46,512 nucleotides of DNA, from NCBI GenBank assembly GCA_002293525.1, contig DBDJ01000038.1:1-46512 (forward strand), read 5' to 3'. The notes beneath the pieces were generated by a model that saw only the letters and a list, made by a program, of their open reading frames with translations, was not told the origin of the DNA and searched no databases. The position numbers were made by a program, and so were the translations under genes. This document shows, one piece after another, positions 24,408 through 33,016 of this stretch; positions within the stretch are counted from its first letter, which is position 1, and every line of letters starts with the position of its first letter. This DNA comes from Lachnospiraceae bacterium UBA935. Lineage in GTDB: Bacteria > Bacillota > Clostridia > Lachnospirales > Lachnospiraceae.

Positions 24408-26708
24408 ATGACCGTTATACCAATTCACAATATAATCGTAATGCCCCACGCCAGGATATTTTTCCAAAGCGATAATTTCCGCCAGCTTACCGGCAGCGAG
24501 CCGAAGCCGGATGAAAAGATAGTATTCCTCATCCTCAAGAAGAGCCAGTCTTGGCAGGACTTGACCGAGGACAGCTTCTACCCGATCGGGGTTTCCGGCA
24601 AAATCATCGAAGTAAACGACGAAGGCTATCTGGTCATCGAAACGTCCGACCGCGTCAACCTTGACTCCGTCATCGTATCTGGCCGCCACAATGTCGAACT
24701 GAATCTGTCGCGAAGAAATGACACCGACCACATCGACCCAAAGGATGAGGAGGAACGCCTCAACAAAATAAAAAAAGAACTGATGGATATGGTTGCCGAG
24801 TATCAGTGGGGATTGATGGCTCGCTCCTTTATCATGCGCTTTAAATCAATCTCCGAACTCGTATCAGCCGTTTCCATCTGGATGCAGCTGCCCGGCCCGG
24901 AAAAATACGCGATATTGGCCGAAGACAGTGCAGTGAAACGGACCGCCATGCTGGAAAACAGCGTATATGAATTCATGGAAATGATGAAACTGACCAGTGA
25001 AGCGGAGGACGTCCAGGAAAAAGATAACAAGAAACTTTACCGTAAAGTCGCCATTCAGAAGCAGATGCAGTATCTGCAAAAAGAATTGGATGAGCTGAAT
25101 CCGGAAAACGTCTCCGACATCCGCAAGCTGGAAATAAAGATCGAAGAATCCGGCATGAACGAGACCGCCCGCAAAGAGGCCGATAAAATCTTAAACCGCC
25201 TGAAACAGGAGGGCCAGAACAGCACCGAATCAGGTATGCTCTACAATTACCTTGATTTCCTGACCGGCCTTTCTTGGAAGAAAGAGAAGGCTTCGGCAAT
25301 CAACCTGGACAAAGCAGAGGCGATCCTCGAAGAAGACCATTTCGGTCTTATGAAAGTCAAAAAGAGAATCATCCAACAGATTGCCGTTATGAACCTCCGA
25401 AAGAAGCAGTCCGGCTCCATCCTGCTGTTCGTAGGAGCCCCAGGAACCGGCAAGACCAGTATCGGCAAAAGCATAGCCCGGGCTTTAAACCGCGAATATG
25501 TCCGCATCAGCCTCGGCGGCGTCCGTGATGAAGCCGATATCCGCGGCCATCGTCGGACCTATATCGGCGCCATGCCGGGCCGGATCATGGACGGCATCCA
25601 GAAGAGCGGCGTGTCCAACCCGGTCATGGTGCTGGATGAAGTAGATAAACTCTCGTCCTCTTACCACGGCGACCCGGCCAGCGCCCTTCTGGAAGTACTG
25701 GACCCGGAACAGAACAATACCTTTACCGACCACTATATGAATGTACCCTATGACCTCTCCGACGTACTGTTCGTCTGTACGGCCAACAGCGTGGACACCA
25801 TCCCGGAGCCGCTGCTTAACCGGATGGAAGTCATCCAGTTCTCCGGCTACACCAAGACCGATAAGATGCAGATTGCCAAGAACTACCTGATCCCCAAGTC
25901 AATGTCTTCCATGGGGATAAGGGAAGGCGACTTACAGATTCCGGACGATATCTTGGCCGCCATCATCTGGGACTATACCATGGAGGCCGGCGTCAGGACA
26001 CTGAAGAAACGCATAGATACCCTCTGCCGCATCGCGGCAGTAGAGCTGGTCAGAAATAAGACCAAGCTGCTCGAGATACGCAAAGACCAGCTACGCGAAT
26101 ATCTAGATACTCGGCCAGTAAACCACGAGCAGATCCTTAAAGAAAAGAAACCGGGTATTGTCACCGGCCTTGCCTGGACACAGAACGGCGGCGACATCCT
26201 ATTCACAGAAACCGTGTTCACCAAAGGCGACGGCAAAATCATTATCACCGGCCAGCTCGGTGACGTGATGAAAGAATCGGTACAGATTGCCGTCAGCCTA
26301 GTCAAAGCACTGTTTCCGCAGAAAGCCGAAGTTTTCCAGAAGAACGACCTTCATATCCATGTCCCGGCCGGTGCCGTACCCAAGGACGGTCCATCGGCAG
26401 GCATCACCCTGACAACCGCCATCGCCTCTTTGGTCATGGATCAGGCTGTCAGTCCCGAATATGCCATGACCGGTGAAGTCTCGCTACGGGGTGTAATATC
26501 GGCGATCGGCGGGCTTCCGGAAAAACTGATGGCAGCGCAGCGGGCCGGAGTAAAGCAGGTATTTATTCCGGAAGAAAATATAGATGATCTCCGGGAAGTA
26601 GCGGATGAGGTAAAAACGAACCTGACCATTATCCCGGTCAAGGAGGTGGCGGAAGTGCTGGCACAGACCGGTATTATTGCCGCCTCGGGTCTGAAGGAAG
26701 TATCGTAA
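24408..26708 (+). CDS. lon: ATP-dependent Lon protease (LonA)
   Basis: This 766-residue cytoplasmic protease has an N-terminal substrate-recognition domain at about 1-190 and a coiled coil at about 195-270. The AAA+ module carries Walker A GAPGTGKT (343-350), Walker B MVLDEVDK (407-414) and a sensor/arginine-finger region near NRMEVIQFSG. The C-terminal protease has the Ser-Lys dyad: Ser663 in PKDGPSAGI and Lys706 in LPEKLMAAQ. All catalytic parts are intact. It degrades misfolded and selected regulatory proteins. The start has AAGGAGG. It is the first gene of a two-gene operon with clpB, preceded by a dense control region. The length is close to other Clostridia LonA proteins. Confidence 0.96.
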   Translation: MTVIPIHNIIVMPHARIFFQSDNFRQLTGSEPKPDEKIVFLILKKSQSWQDLTEDSFYPIGVSGKIIEVNDEGYLVIETSDRVNLDSVIVSGRHNVELNLSRRNDTDHIDPKDEEERLNKIKKELMDMVAEYQWGLMARSFIMRFKSISELVSAVSIWMQLPGPEKYAILAEDSAVKRTAMLENSVYEFMEMMKLTSEAEDVQEKDNKKLYRKVAIQKQMQYLQKELDELNPENVSDIRKLEIKIEESGMNETARKEADKILNRLKQEGQNSTESGMLYNYLDFLTGLSWKKEKASAINLDKAEAILEEDHFGLMKVKKRIIQQIAVMNLRKKQSGSILLFVGAPGTGKTSIGKSIARALNREYVRISLGGVRDEADIRGHRRTYIGAMPGRIMDGIQKSGVSNPVMVLDEVDKLSSSYHGDPASALLEVLDPEQNNTFTDHYMNVPYDLSDVLFVCTANSVDTIPEPLLNRMEVIQFSGYTKTDKMQIAKNYLIPKSMSSMGIREGDLQIPDDILAAIIWDYTMEAGVRTLKKRIDTLCRIAAVELVRNKTKLLEIRKDQLREYLDTRPVNHEQILKEKKPGIVTGLAWTQNGGDILFTETVFTKGDGKIIITGQLGDVMKESVQIAVSLVKALFPQKAEVFQKNDLHIHVPAGAVPKDGPSAGITLTTAIASLVMDQAVSPEYAMTGEVSLRGVISAIGGLPEKLMAAQRAGVKQVFIPEENIDDLREVADEVKTNLTIIPVKEVAEVLAQTGIIAASGLKEVS

Positions 26709-26772
26709 CAGATGTGAGAAGGGACCGGAACATCCCGGCAAGCGTCACCAGAAAGTATCAGAAGGAGGAGCC

Positions 26773-29364
26773 ATGAACATTTCCAGATTTACGCAAAAGT
26801 CAATCGAAGCGGTCAACCGCTGTGAAAGCCTTGCCTATGAATACGGGAACCAGGAAATAGAGCAGGAGCACTTGCTTTACAGCCTCCTCACGATTGAAGA
26901 CAGTCTTATTCTTAAACTTGTTGAGAAAATGGATATCCATAGAGAGCATTTTGTAAACCGTGCCGAGGCTGCGCTGACCGAGCGGGTCAAAGTACAGGGC
27001 GGCCAGCTGCATATCGGCAAGGATCTGAATAAGGTGCTGATTTCCGCCGAAGAAGAAGCAAGGGGTCTAGGGGACGAATATGTTTCCGTCGAGCATCTCT
27101 TCCTTGCGATGCTGGCGCACCCCAATAAGGCTCTGAAAGAGATATGGAAAGAGTACACGATTACCCGGGAGCGCTTTCTGCAGGCTCTCCAGGCCGTCAG
27201 GGGAAACCAGCGGGTAACCGGCGACAACCCCGAAGCAACCTACGATACCCTGGAAAAATACGGCCAGGAGCTGGTGGAGCGCGCCCGGAACCAGAAACTG
27301 GATCCAGTCATCGGCCGGGATCAGGAGATCCGTAACATCATCCGTATCCTTTCCCGCAAAAGCAAGAACAATCCCGTCCTGATCGGCGAGCCCGGCGTGG
27401 GTAAAACTGCCGTCGTGGAAGGCTTGGCTCAGCGGATCGTCCAAGGCGATGTCCCCCAAGGTCTGAAAGACAAGAAGGTTTTTGCCCTTGATATGGGCGC
27501 CTTGGTCGCGGGTGCCAAGTACCGCGGGGAATTTGAAGAGAGACTGAAAGCCGTACTGGAGGACGTCCGGCAGAGCGACGGCCAGATCATCCTCTTTATT
27601 GACGAGCTCCATACCATCGTCGGAGCCGGTAAGACCGACGGCGCCCTTGATGCCGGCAATATGCTGAAGCCGATGCTGGCGCGCGGGGAGCTTCACTGTA
27701 TCGGAGCCACTACCTTGGATGAGTACCGCCGCTATATTGAGAAGGATGCCGCCCTCGAAAGAAGGTTCCAGCCCGTCATGGTATCGGAGCCCACCGTCGA
27801 AGATACCGTTTCCATACTCCGCGGCCTTAAGGAGCGTTATGAGGTCTACCACGGCGTGAAGATCATGGACAATGCCCTGGTCAGTGCCGCGACCCTGTCT
27901 GCCCGTTATATCTCTGACCGTTTCCTGCCGGATAAAGCCATTGACTTGGTGGACGAAGCCTGTGCCCTGATCAAGACCGAGCTGGATTCCATGCCGGCTG
28001 AGCTGGATGAGCTGCGCCGCCGGATGATGCAGATGGAAATCGAGGAGACAGCCCTGAAAAGAGAAAATGACCGACTTAGTCAAGACAGGCTGGCCTCATT
28101 GCAGAAGGAGCTGGCTGAGTTGAAAGCAGAATATAACAACCGAAAGGCTCAGTGGGATAATGAAAAAGCTTCAGTAGAACGGCTGTCCGCTCTGCGGGAA
28201 GAAATTGAAAAACTCCACAATGCCATCCAGGTCGCCGAACGCGAAGGCAATCTGGAACGCGCTGCCGAATTAAGCTACGGCCAGTTGCCGGCCAGCAAGA
28301 AAAAGCTGGCGATTGAAGAAGAGAGGCTTAAGCATCAGGATCTTGCCTTGGTCCGCGAAAATGTCTCCGAGGAAGAAATAGCCAAGATCATTTCCCGCTG
28401 GACCGGGATACCGGTCGCCCGGCTGACCGAAAGCGAGCGCCATAAAGTCCTGCATCTGGAAGACGAGCTGCACAAAAGGGTAATCGGCCAGGAGGAGGCC
28501 GTTACTAAGGTAACCGAAGCCATCCTCCGTTCTAAGGCCGGCATCAAGGACCCGAAAAGACCCATCGGCTCCTTCCTTTTCCTAGGTCCGACCGGCGTGG
28601 GCAAAACCGAGCTGGCGAAGGCACTGGCAGAAGCCTTGTTTGATGACGAAACCAATATCGTCCGCTTGGACATGAGCGAATATATGGAAAAATTCTCGGT
28701 CTCCCGGCTGATCGGTGCTCCGCCCGGCTATGTCGGATATGAAGAAGGCGGGCAATTGACCGAAGCGGTCAGACAACATCCTTATGCCGTAATCTTATTA
28801 GATGAGATTGAAAAAGCGCATCCGGAAGTGTTCAATGTCTTGCTGCAGGTGCTGGATGACGGCCGCATTACCGATTCACAAGGGCGGACGGTTGATTTCA
28901 AAAACACCGTCCTGATCATGACCTCCAATATCGGTGCTGCTTATCTGCTGGAAGGGATCGGTTCTGACGGCAGTGTCAGCGAAGAAGCCATGCGGTTGGT
29001 TCAGGCTGACCTACGCGGCTATTTCCGTCCGGAATTCCTCAACCGCCTTGACGAGACCATCCTCTTCAGCCCGCTGACCAAAGACAATATCGCCGCCATC
29101 ATCCATCTGATTGTTGCCGACATCAATAAACGGCTGGCCGATCGGGAACTGTCGATAGCAATAACCCCGGAGGCCGAACAGTTTATCGTGGGGAATGCTT
29201 ATGATCCCTTGTACGGAGCCCGGCCGCTGAAGCGCTTTGTCCAAAAGAATGTCGAGACATTAGCCGCAAAGCTGATCCTGTCGGGCGATCTTTCCGCGGG
29301 CGATGTGATAGAGGTGGGTCTGAACGGCGGTGAGCTTACCGCCGCTACTATAAATTATAATTAA
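26773..29364 (+). CDS. clpB: ATP-dependent chaperone ClpB
   Basis: This 863-residue disaggregase has paired N-terminal Clp repeats (about 1-145), AAA1 with Walker A GEPGVGKT (205-212), and the coiled-coil M domain (about 410-525) that distinguishes ClpB from ClpA/ClpC. AAA2 carries Walker A GPTGVGKT (605-612), and a D2-small domain ends at YGARPLKRFVQ. No ClpP-binding loop is apparent, so it remodels aggregates with DnaK/DnaJ rather than feeding ClpP. The ribosome site AAGGAGGAG precedes the ATG. The 64-base gap after lon contains no terminator, so the two are most likely cotranscribed as a protein-quality-control pair. Confidence 0.96.
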   Translation: MNISRFTQKSIEAVNRCESLAYEYGNQEIEQEHLLYSLLTIEDSLILKLVEKMDIHREHFVNRAEAALTERVKVQGGQLHIGKDLNKVLISAEEEARGLGDEYVSVEHLFLAMLAHPNKALKEIWKEYTITRERFLQALQAVRGNQRVTGDNPEATYDTLEKYGQELVERARNQKLDPVIGRDQEIRNIIRILSRKSKNNPVLIGEPGVGKTAVVEGLAQRIVQGDVPQGLKDKKVFALDMGALVAGAKYRGEFEERLKAVLEDVRQSDGQIILFIDELHTIVGAGKTDGALDAGNMLKPMLARGELHCIGATTLDEYRRYIEKDAALERRFQPVMVSEPTVEDTVSILRGLKERYEVYHGVKIMDNALVSAATLSARYISDRFLPDKAIDLVDEACALIKTELDSMPAELDELRRRMMQMEIEETALKRENDRLSQDRLASLQKELAELKAEYNNRKAQWDNEKASVERLSALREEIEKLHNAIQVAEREGNLERAAELSYGQLPASKKKLAIEEERLKHQDLALVRENVSEEEIAKIISRWTGIPVARLTESERHKVLHLEDELHKRVIGQEEAVTKVTEAILRSKAGIKDPKRPIGSFLFLGPTGVGKTELAKALAEALFDDETNIVRLDMSEYMEKFSVSRLIGAPPGYVGYEEGGQLTEAVRQHPYAVILLDEIEKAHPEVFNVLLQVLDDGRITDSQGRTVDFKNTVLIMTSNIGAAYLLEGIGSDGSVSEEAMRLVQADLRGYFRPEFLNRLDETILFSPLTKDNIAAIIHLIVADINKRLADRELSIAITPEAEQFIVGNAYDPLYGARPLKRFVQKNVETLAAKLILSGDLSAGDVIEVGLNGGELTAATINYN

Positions 29365-29444
29365 TATGTTATACCGAACTTAAAGTGCCGCCTTAATTTC
29401 AAGGAAAACAGCTTACAGCGAGAATAATTCTGACCTCGTATCTC

Positions 29445-29473
29445 TTGACACAACACGCAATTTGGCGTAAACT
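29445..29473 (+). promoter_or_regulatory. Sigma-A promoter at the head of the surface-polysaccharide locus
   Basis: Consensus TTGACA (29445-29450) and TAAACT (29468-29473) are separated by exactly 17 bases. They lie in the gap between clpB and the LCP-family gene and mark the probable start of the polysaccharide locus. Confidence 0.6.
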
Positions 29474-29529
29474 ATTCAATAGGGTAACAAAACAACAGAA
29501 AAGACAGGAACAATACCAAGGAAATGAAA

Positions 29530-30597
29530 ATGAGCAATAAAAAAAAGCGGATATTGTTTATTATAAATACCTGTTTCTTGACTGTAATAATTGTTGCCAT
29601 TATTTTTTATATTGCTATAAGAGAAGCGGGGAAAAGGAATTTACTAAACAAATGGGAAGACGTAGTTCCTGATCTGGCCGGCAGTGTCCGGGAGGAGGAT
29701 AGGTCGGGAGCCGAACAGGAATACTGGGAGGCTGGATGGATCCAATATGACGACGTGATCTATAGCTACAATCAAGAAATCATGACCTTCCTGCTGATGG
29801 GGATCGACAAGGATGATGAAATGACGGAGGTTCCCGAAGGTACCGATGGCGGCCAGGCTGACGCGATGTTCTTACTGGTCATCAACCCGCTGGATAGATC
29901 ATTACAGATGATCAGCATTAATCGTAACACGATGACCGATGTGGATATCTATGACCAGGATGGCAGGCTTACCGATACCGTCAAAGCCCCACTGGCCGTT
30001 CAGCATGGCTTCGGCAACGGGGTTGAGCAAAGCTGTGAGTATCAGGTTGATGCTGTGCGGAAGCTCTTTTATAACATTCCACTTCATGGATATTGTGCCA
30101 TTAATATGACGACTGTGGTTACACTCACTGATCTGATCGGCGGGGTCGAAGTTGTCGCCTTAGAAGATGTTACATTGGGTGAGAGCGGCAGAACGGTAAA
30201 AATGGGTGATACTGTTTTGTTAAATGGCAGTGATGCTTATTATTATGTGCAAAAGCGGGATATTACGGTAGCCGGATCATCTGACGCGAGACTCTTAAGG
30301 CAGCAACAGTTTTTGGATCAGTTTATGACTGCCGTTAAGGAAGCCTTTAAAAAGGATGTCAGCTTGCCGCTAAAGCTTTATGAGGCAGTGAAGGAGCAGA
30401 TTGTTACGGATGTTACGGTGGAAGAGATTGTTTTTCTGGCATCCGATGCTGGAAGGTACGATTTCCGCTCCGGCCAGTTCCGTTCCCTGCAGGGTGAAAC
30501 CATCCAGGGCGAACAGTTTGAAGAGTTCTATGTGGATGAAGATGCGCTCTATCATATGATTATCGAGGTGTTTTACCAGCCGGTTGAAAAGCCATGA
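29530..30597 (+). CDS. LytR-CpsA-Psr (LCP) family protein
   Basis: This is a 355-residue membrane-anchored protein: a basic N-terminus, one transmembrane helix (about 8-30), then an extracellular LCP domain. Family landmarks include LLMGIDKDD, GGQADAMFLLVINP and SINRNTMTDVDIYD, where conserved Asp and Arg residues bind the pyrophosphate of a lipid-linked glycan. A later segment reads YYVQKRDITVAGSSDARLLRQQQFL. LCP enzymes transfer polyprenyl-linked glycans to peptidoglycan. The ATG at 29530 is preferred over one two codons earlier because AAGG is properly spaced only for it. As first gene of the locus it probably attaches the polysaccharide made downstream. Confidence 0.88.
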   Translation: MSNKKKRILFIINTCFLTVIIVAIIFYIAIREAGKRNLLNKWEDVVPDLAGSVREEDRSGAEQEYWEAGWIQYDDVIYSYNQEIMTFLLMGIDKDDEMTEVPEGTDGGQADAMFLLVINPLDRSLQMISINRNTMTDVDIYDQDGRLTDTVKAPLAVQHGFGNGVEQSCEYQVDAVRKLFYNIPLHGYCAINMTTVVTLTDLIGGVEVVALEDVTLGESGRTVKMGDTVLLNGSDAYYYVQKRDITVAGSSDARLLRQQQFLDQFMTAVKEAFKKDVSLPLKLYEAVKEQIVTDVTVEEIVFLASDAGRYDFRSGQFRSLQGETIQGEQFEEFYVDEDALYHMIIEVFYQPVEKP

Positions 30598-30631
30598 AGT
30601 AAATAGGTATTTATATGGAGAATATAGCCTT

Positions 30632-31450
30632 GTGAATCGAAACATGAAATACGACAGGAAGAGGATCGTAATATTTGCCATACTGGCTTGCTGTGGGCTG
30701 GGAGCCTGTAGAATCAGTGGAGGCAGCTCACCCGATGAAACGCTGTCCTCCGAAGCGGCGGAAGCGGCGGGGGAACGGTCAGATGTAGGCCTTTCACAGC
30801 AAGAAGAGGCACCGGCAGCTTGGCAGAGCGAATCGGCTCAGGATGGAACAATTGATTTTGAGATACTGCAGTCTCTGAATCCGGATATTTTTGCATGGCT
30901 GTACGTGCCGGGAACCGATATTGACCTGCCGATTCTACAGAGCGGCATTGCCGATGATTACTATGCCACGCATACCCCGGACGGTGAAACAGGAGGAGGT
31001 GGAGCATATACTGAGATGGCCAACCTGATGAATATGTGTGACTTTAATACGGTTATTCATGGCGAAGACCATGGGGAAGGAGATATCTTCTTTCAGCTCC
31101 ATCAGTTTGAGAATCCGGATTTCTTTAACAGTCACGATGTTTTCTACATCTATCTGCCGGATAATCTTCTGACTTATACGATATTTACCGCCTACTATGA
31201 TGAAGGCAGCGATATCTTAAGAAGATATGACTATACCACGTATGCCGGATGTAGCGATTACTTGGAGCATATGTATGGAACCAGGGACATCGGCAGACAT
31301 TTCCGCGATGGCTGGGATGAGCTGACACCCTATCATTTTTTGGTGACGCTGAACGGCACTACGGACAGTGAAACCGGGACACAGTATGTCGTCATTGGTG
31401 CTTTGACGGGCGATGAGGCGGGAACTATCGACAGGAAGATTTTCGACTAA
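30632..31450 (+). CDS. Sortase-B-like protein lacking the catalytic triad, probable lipoprotein
   Basis: This protein of about 272 residues has a class B sortase fold signature: EILQSLNPDIFAWLYVPG, TDIDLPILQS, then NTVIHGEDHGEGDIFF, and YHFLVTLNGTTDSET with a terminal YVVIGAL. Compared with active SrtB, the catalytic His of the YGH motif is Glu145 here, the Cys of TLSTC is Thr243, and the Arg before the last strand is Gln251. All three are therefore missing, although the fold spacing is kept. The N-terminus has a lipobox-like LGAC (Cys26) instead of the usual uncleaved anchor. The GTG start at 30632 (GGAG 11 bases upstream) is likely; ATG at 30644 is the alternative. It probably binds rather than cleaves a partner. 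Confidence 0.75.
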   Translation: MNRNMKYDRKRIVIFAILACCGLGACRISGGSSPDETLSSEAAEAAGERSDVGLSQQEEAPAAWQSESAQDGTIDFEILQSLNPDIFAWLYVPGTDIDLPILQSGIADDYYATHTPDGETGGGGAYTEMANLMNMCDFNTVIHGEDHGEGDIFFQLHQFENPDFFNSHDVFYIYLPDNLLTYTIFTAYYDEGSDILRRYDYTTYAGCSDYLEHMYGTRDIGRHFRDGWDELTPYHFLVTLNGTTDSETGTQYVVIGALTGDEAGTIDRKIFD

Positions 31451-31471
31451 TATGAATATATTTATTAAATA

Positions 31472-31511
31472 ACTATAAATAGCAACTATAAACTAGCAAC
31501 TATGAATAACA
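31472..31511. repeat. Three imperfect 13-14 bp tandem repeats upstream of the secreted-protein gene
   Basis: ACTATAAATAGCA (31472-31484), ACTATAAACTAGCA (31485-31498) and ACTATGAATAACA (31499-31511) stand head to tail in the 85-base gap before the secreted-protein start. Each unit contains a TATAAA-like or TATGAA-like hexamer. Their role is unknown. Confidence 0.6.
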
Positions 31512-31535
31512 TGTAATATGAAAGGAGAGTCGCAC

Positions 31536-32114
31536 GTGAGAAAATTAATAGCATTTATATGTGTAGCATCCCTGCTTATTTCAGTACCGGTATTGGCGGC
31601 CGACAGCCCTTCGGCGAAAGCGGTGGTTTCTTCCGCAGCCGAGCCTGATCCTTATGTAGAAGCCGGTTTCAGCAGTGTAAGTGATTCTGAACAGGCGGCA
31701 TCGCGAGGTCTATCGGCAGGTGAATATTATAACAATGCCGTTTCATCGGTATCTGGGCTAGAAAATGTATTGCCCGTCGGACAGGGCGGAAAAATCCTGA
31801 TTAACGGCGTGACCACCAACCTAGTGGCAACCTTGGCTAAAGTTAATAATAATACCGTTACGGATGCCAAGTCACAAGCAGAAACACTTGGCGGAACCCT
31901 GTTCAATGTAATGAATGTAAGTCTCCCGAGAGCCAATTTCATAACTGCCACCATCAATTTTTATGTAAACGGCTTAGTGGGCGACGAAAAAGTCGTGGTT
32001 AAACAGTTGATAGACGGCGTTTGGGTTGACGTAGAGATCGTCGAAGTCAGGCAGGATCATGTAGTTCTTAACCTGACACAGTCAGGCCCCATCGCCTTTA
32101 TTCAATTGCCTTAG
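31536..32114 (+). CDS. Secreted protein of unknown function
   Basis: This 192-residue protein has a clear signal peptide (VRKLIAFICVASLLISVPVLA, cleavage after residue 21 or 22). A Ser/Ala-rich stretch follows, then a folded beta-rich domain (ANFITATINFYVNGL, VWVDVEIVEVRQDHVVLNL). No LPxTG-type sorting signal, membrane anchor or cell-wall-binding repeat is visible. I do not recognise the family. The GTG start is chosen because AAAGGAGAG lies eight bases before it; the upstream in-frame ATG lies within that ribosome site. It sits third after the LCP protein and the sortase-like protein, which suggests a shared extracellular job at the cell wall. Confidence 0.75.
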   Translation: MRKLIAFICVASLLISVPVLAADSPSAKAVVSSAAEPDPYVEAGFSSVSDSEQAASRGLSAGEYYNNAVSSVSGLENVLPVGQGGKILINGVTTNLVATLAKVNNNTVTDAKSQAETLGGTLFNVMNVSLPRANFITATINFYVNGLVGDEKVVVKQLIDGVWVDVEIVEVRQDHVVLNLTQSGPIAFIQLP

Positions 32115-32217
32115 GTAAATGCTCAAAATCTATATAAAAGATACTGTCGGCTGCCGTCGATTGGCGGCCGACATTTTCTAAGAAAGCGGACATGAATAAG
32201 GACATTTAGTAGATTAT

Positions 32218-32925
32218 ATGATTGACATACACAACCATATCCTATATGGGACAGATGACGGCGCGGCGGATCTGCAAGAAGCGGTTGAGATGGCACAGAT
32301 TGCCTGCCGGGAGGGAATAACCGCCATCGTGGCAACGCCGCATTTTCGGATTGACCGGCATAATGACAGTCCGGAAACCTTACGTACACGTCTAGAAGAA
32401 ATCCGTCAGGCGGTGAAGAAACTCGGCATCCCGCTCACCCTTTATCTGGGGCATGAACTTTATTACGGCGATGGGGCGGAAGAAGCCTTAGAAGAACACA
32501 GAGTCTGCACTATGCACGGCAGTGCATTTATTTTAGTTGAATTCTCGCCTGATGAAGAGTACACTTATATTCGGAATGCCGTGGATCATCTGATGGGCTT
32601 GGGTTATCTCCCCATAATCGCCCATGCGGAGCGGTACCGCTGCATGGTGAATAATCCGGGGTATCTATGGGAGCTGCGCAATATGGGGAGCAAGATCCAG
32701 ATCAATGCCGCTTCTGTCATAAGCGGGCCGTTCCGGAGATTTACGCGCCGGCTGTTAGACGAAGAACTGGTTGATTATCTGGCCACTGATGCCCATGGCA
32801 GCAGGGAAAGAAAACCGGAAATGAAACGCTGCCGCGCTTATTTATACCGAAAATACCGACGGCCTTATGTGGATGCCATTTTAGTAAAAAATGCCGGACA
32901 CATTGTTAAAGACAAAAGCCTATAA
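32218..32925 (+). CDS. PHP-domain protein-tyrosine phosphatase (CpsB/YwqE type)
   Basis: This 235-residue cytoplasmic metallo-phosphatase has all PHP metal motifs: MIDIHNHILYGTDDGA at the N-terminus, VATPHFR, GHELYYG, IAHAERYR, and the C-terminal ATDAHGSRERKP. It dephosphorylates the tyrosine-rich tail of the BY-kinase encoded downstream, resetting the polymer-length control complex. The ATG is followed directly by the first metal motif, as usual in the family. The ribosome site is weak (AAGGA about 15 bases upstream). It opens the classical phosphatase, Wzz, kinase order of Gram-positive capsule loci. Confidence 0.92.
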   Translation: MIDIHNHILYGTDDGAADLQEAVEMAQIACREGITAIVATPHFRIDRHNDSPETLRTRLEEIRQAVKKLGIPLTLYLGHELYYGDGAEEALEEHRVCTMHGSAFILVEFSPDEEYTYIRNAVDHLMGLGYLPIIAHAERYRCMVNNPGYLWELRNMGSKIQINAASVISGPFRRFTRRLLDEELVDYLATDAHGSRERKPEMKRCRAYLYRKYRRPYVDAILVKNAGHIVKDKSL

Positions 32926-32930
32926 TACAA

Positions 32931-33002
32931 GGACGCGATAACCCAGACGCGATAACCCAGAGGCGATAATCCAGAAGCTATAATGCGAGTACGCTATAAT
33001 AC
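32931..33002. repeat. Degenerate 14-bp tandem repeats between phosphatase and wzz genes
   Basis: GGACGCGATAACCC (32931-32944), AGACGCGATAACCC (32945-32958), AGAGGCGATAATCC (32959-32972) and AGAAGCTATAATGC (32973-32986) are followed by a 16-base variant (32987-33002). Decay along the array creates TATAAT hexamers at 32979-32984 and 32995-33000, besides one at 32921-32926. These could act as -10 elements just before the next gene. Confidence 0.75.
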
Positions 33003-33016
33003 GAGGATGCAGAAAT

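Noticed and set aside
27067..28083. Long open frame on the minus strand within clpB (338 codons), and similar ones opposite lon and the isomerase gene
   Set aside because: They mirror the codon periodicity of the strongly coding plus strand, lack ribosome sites, and their sequences resemble no family.
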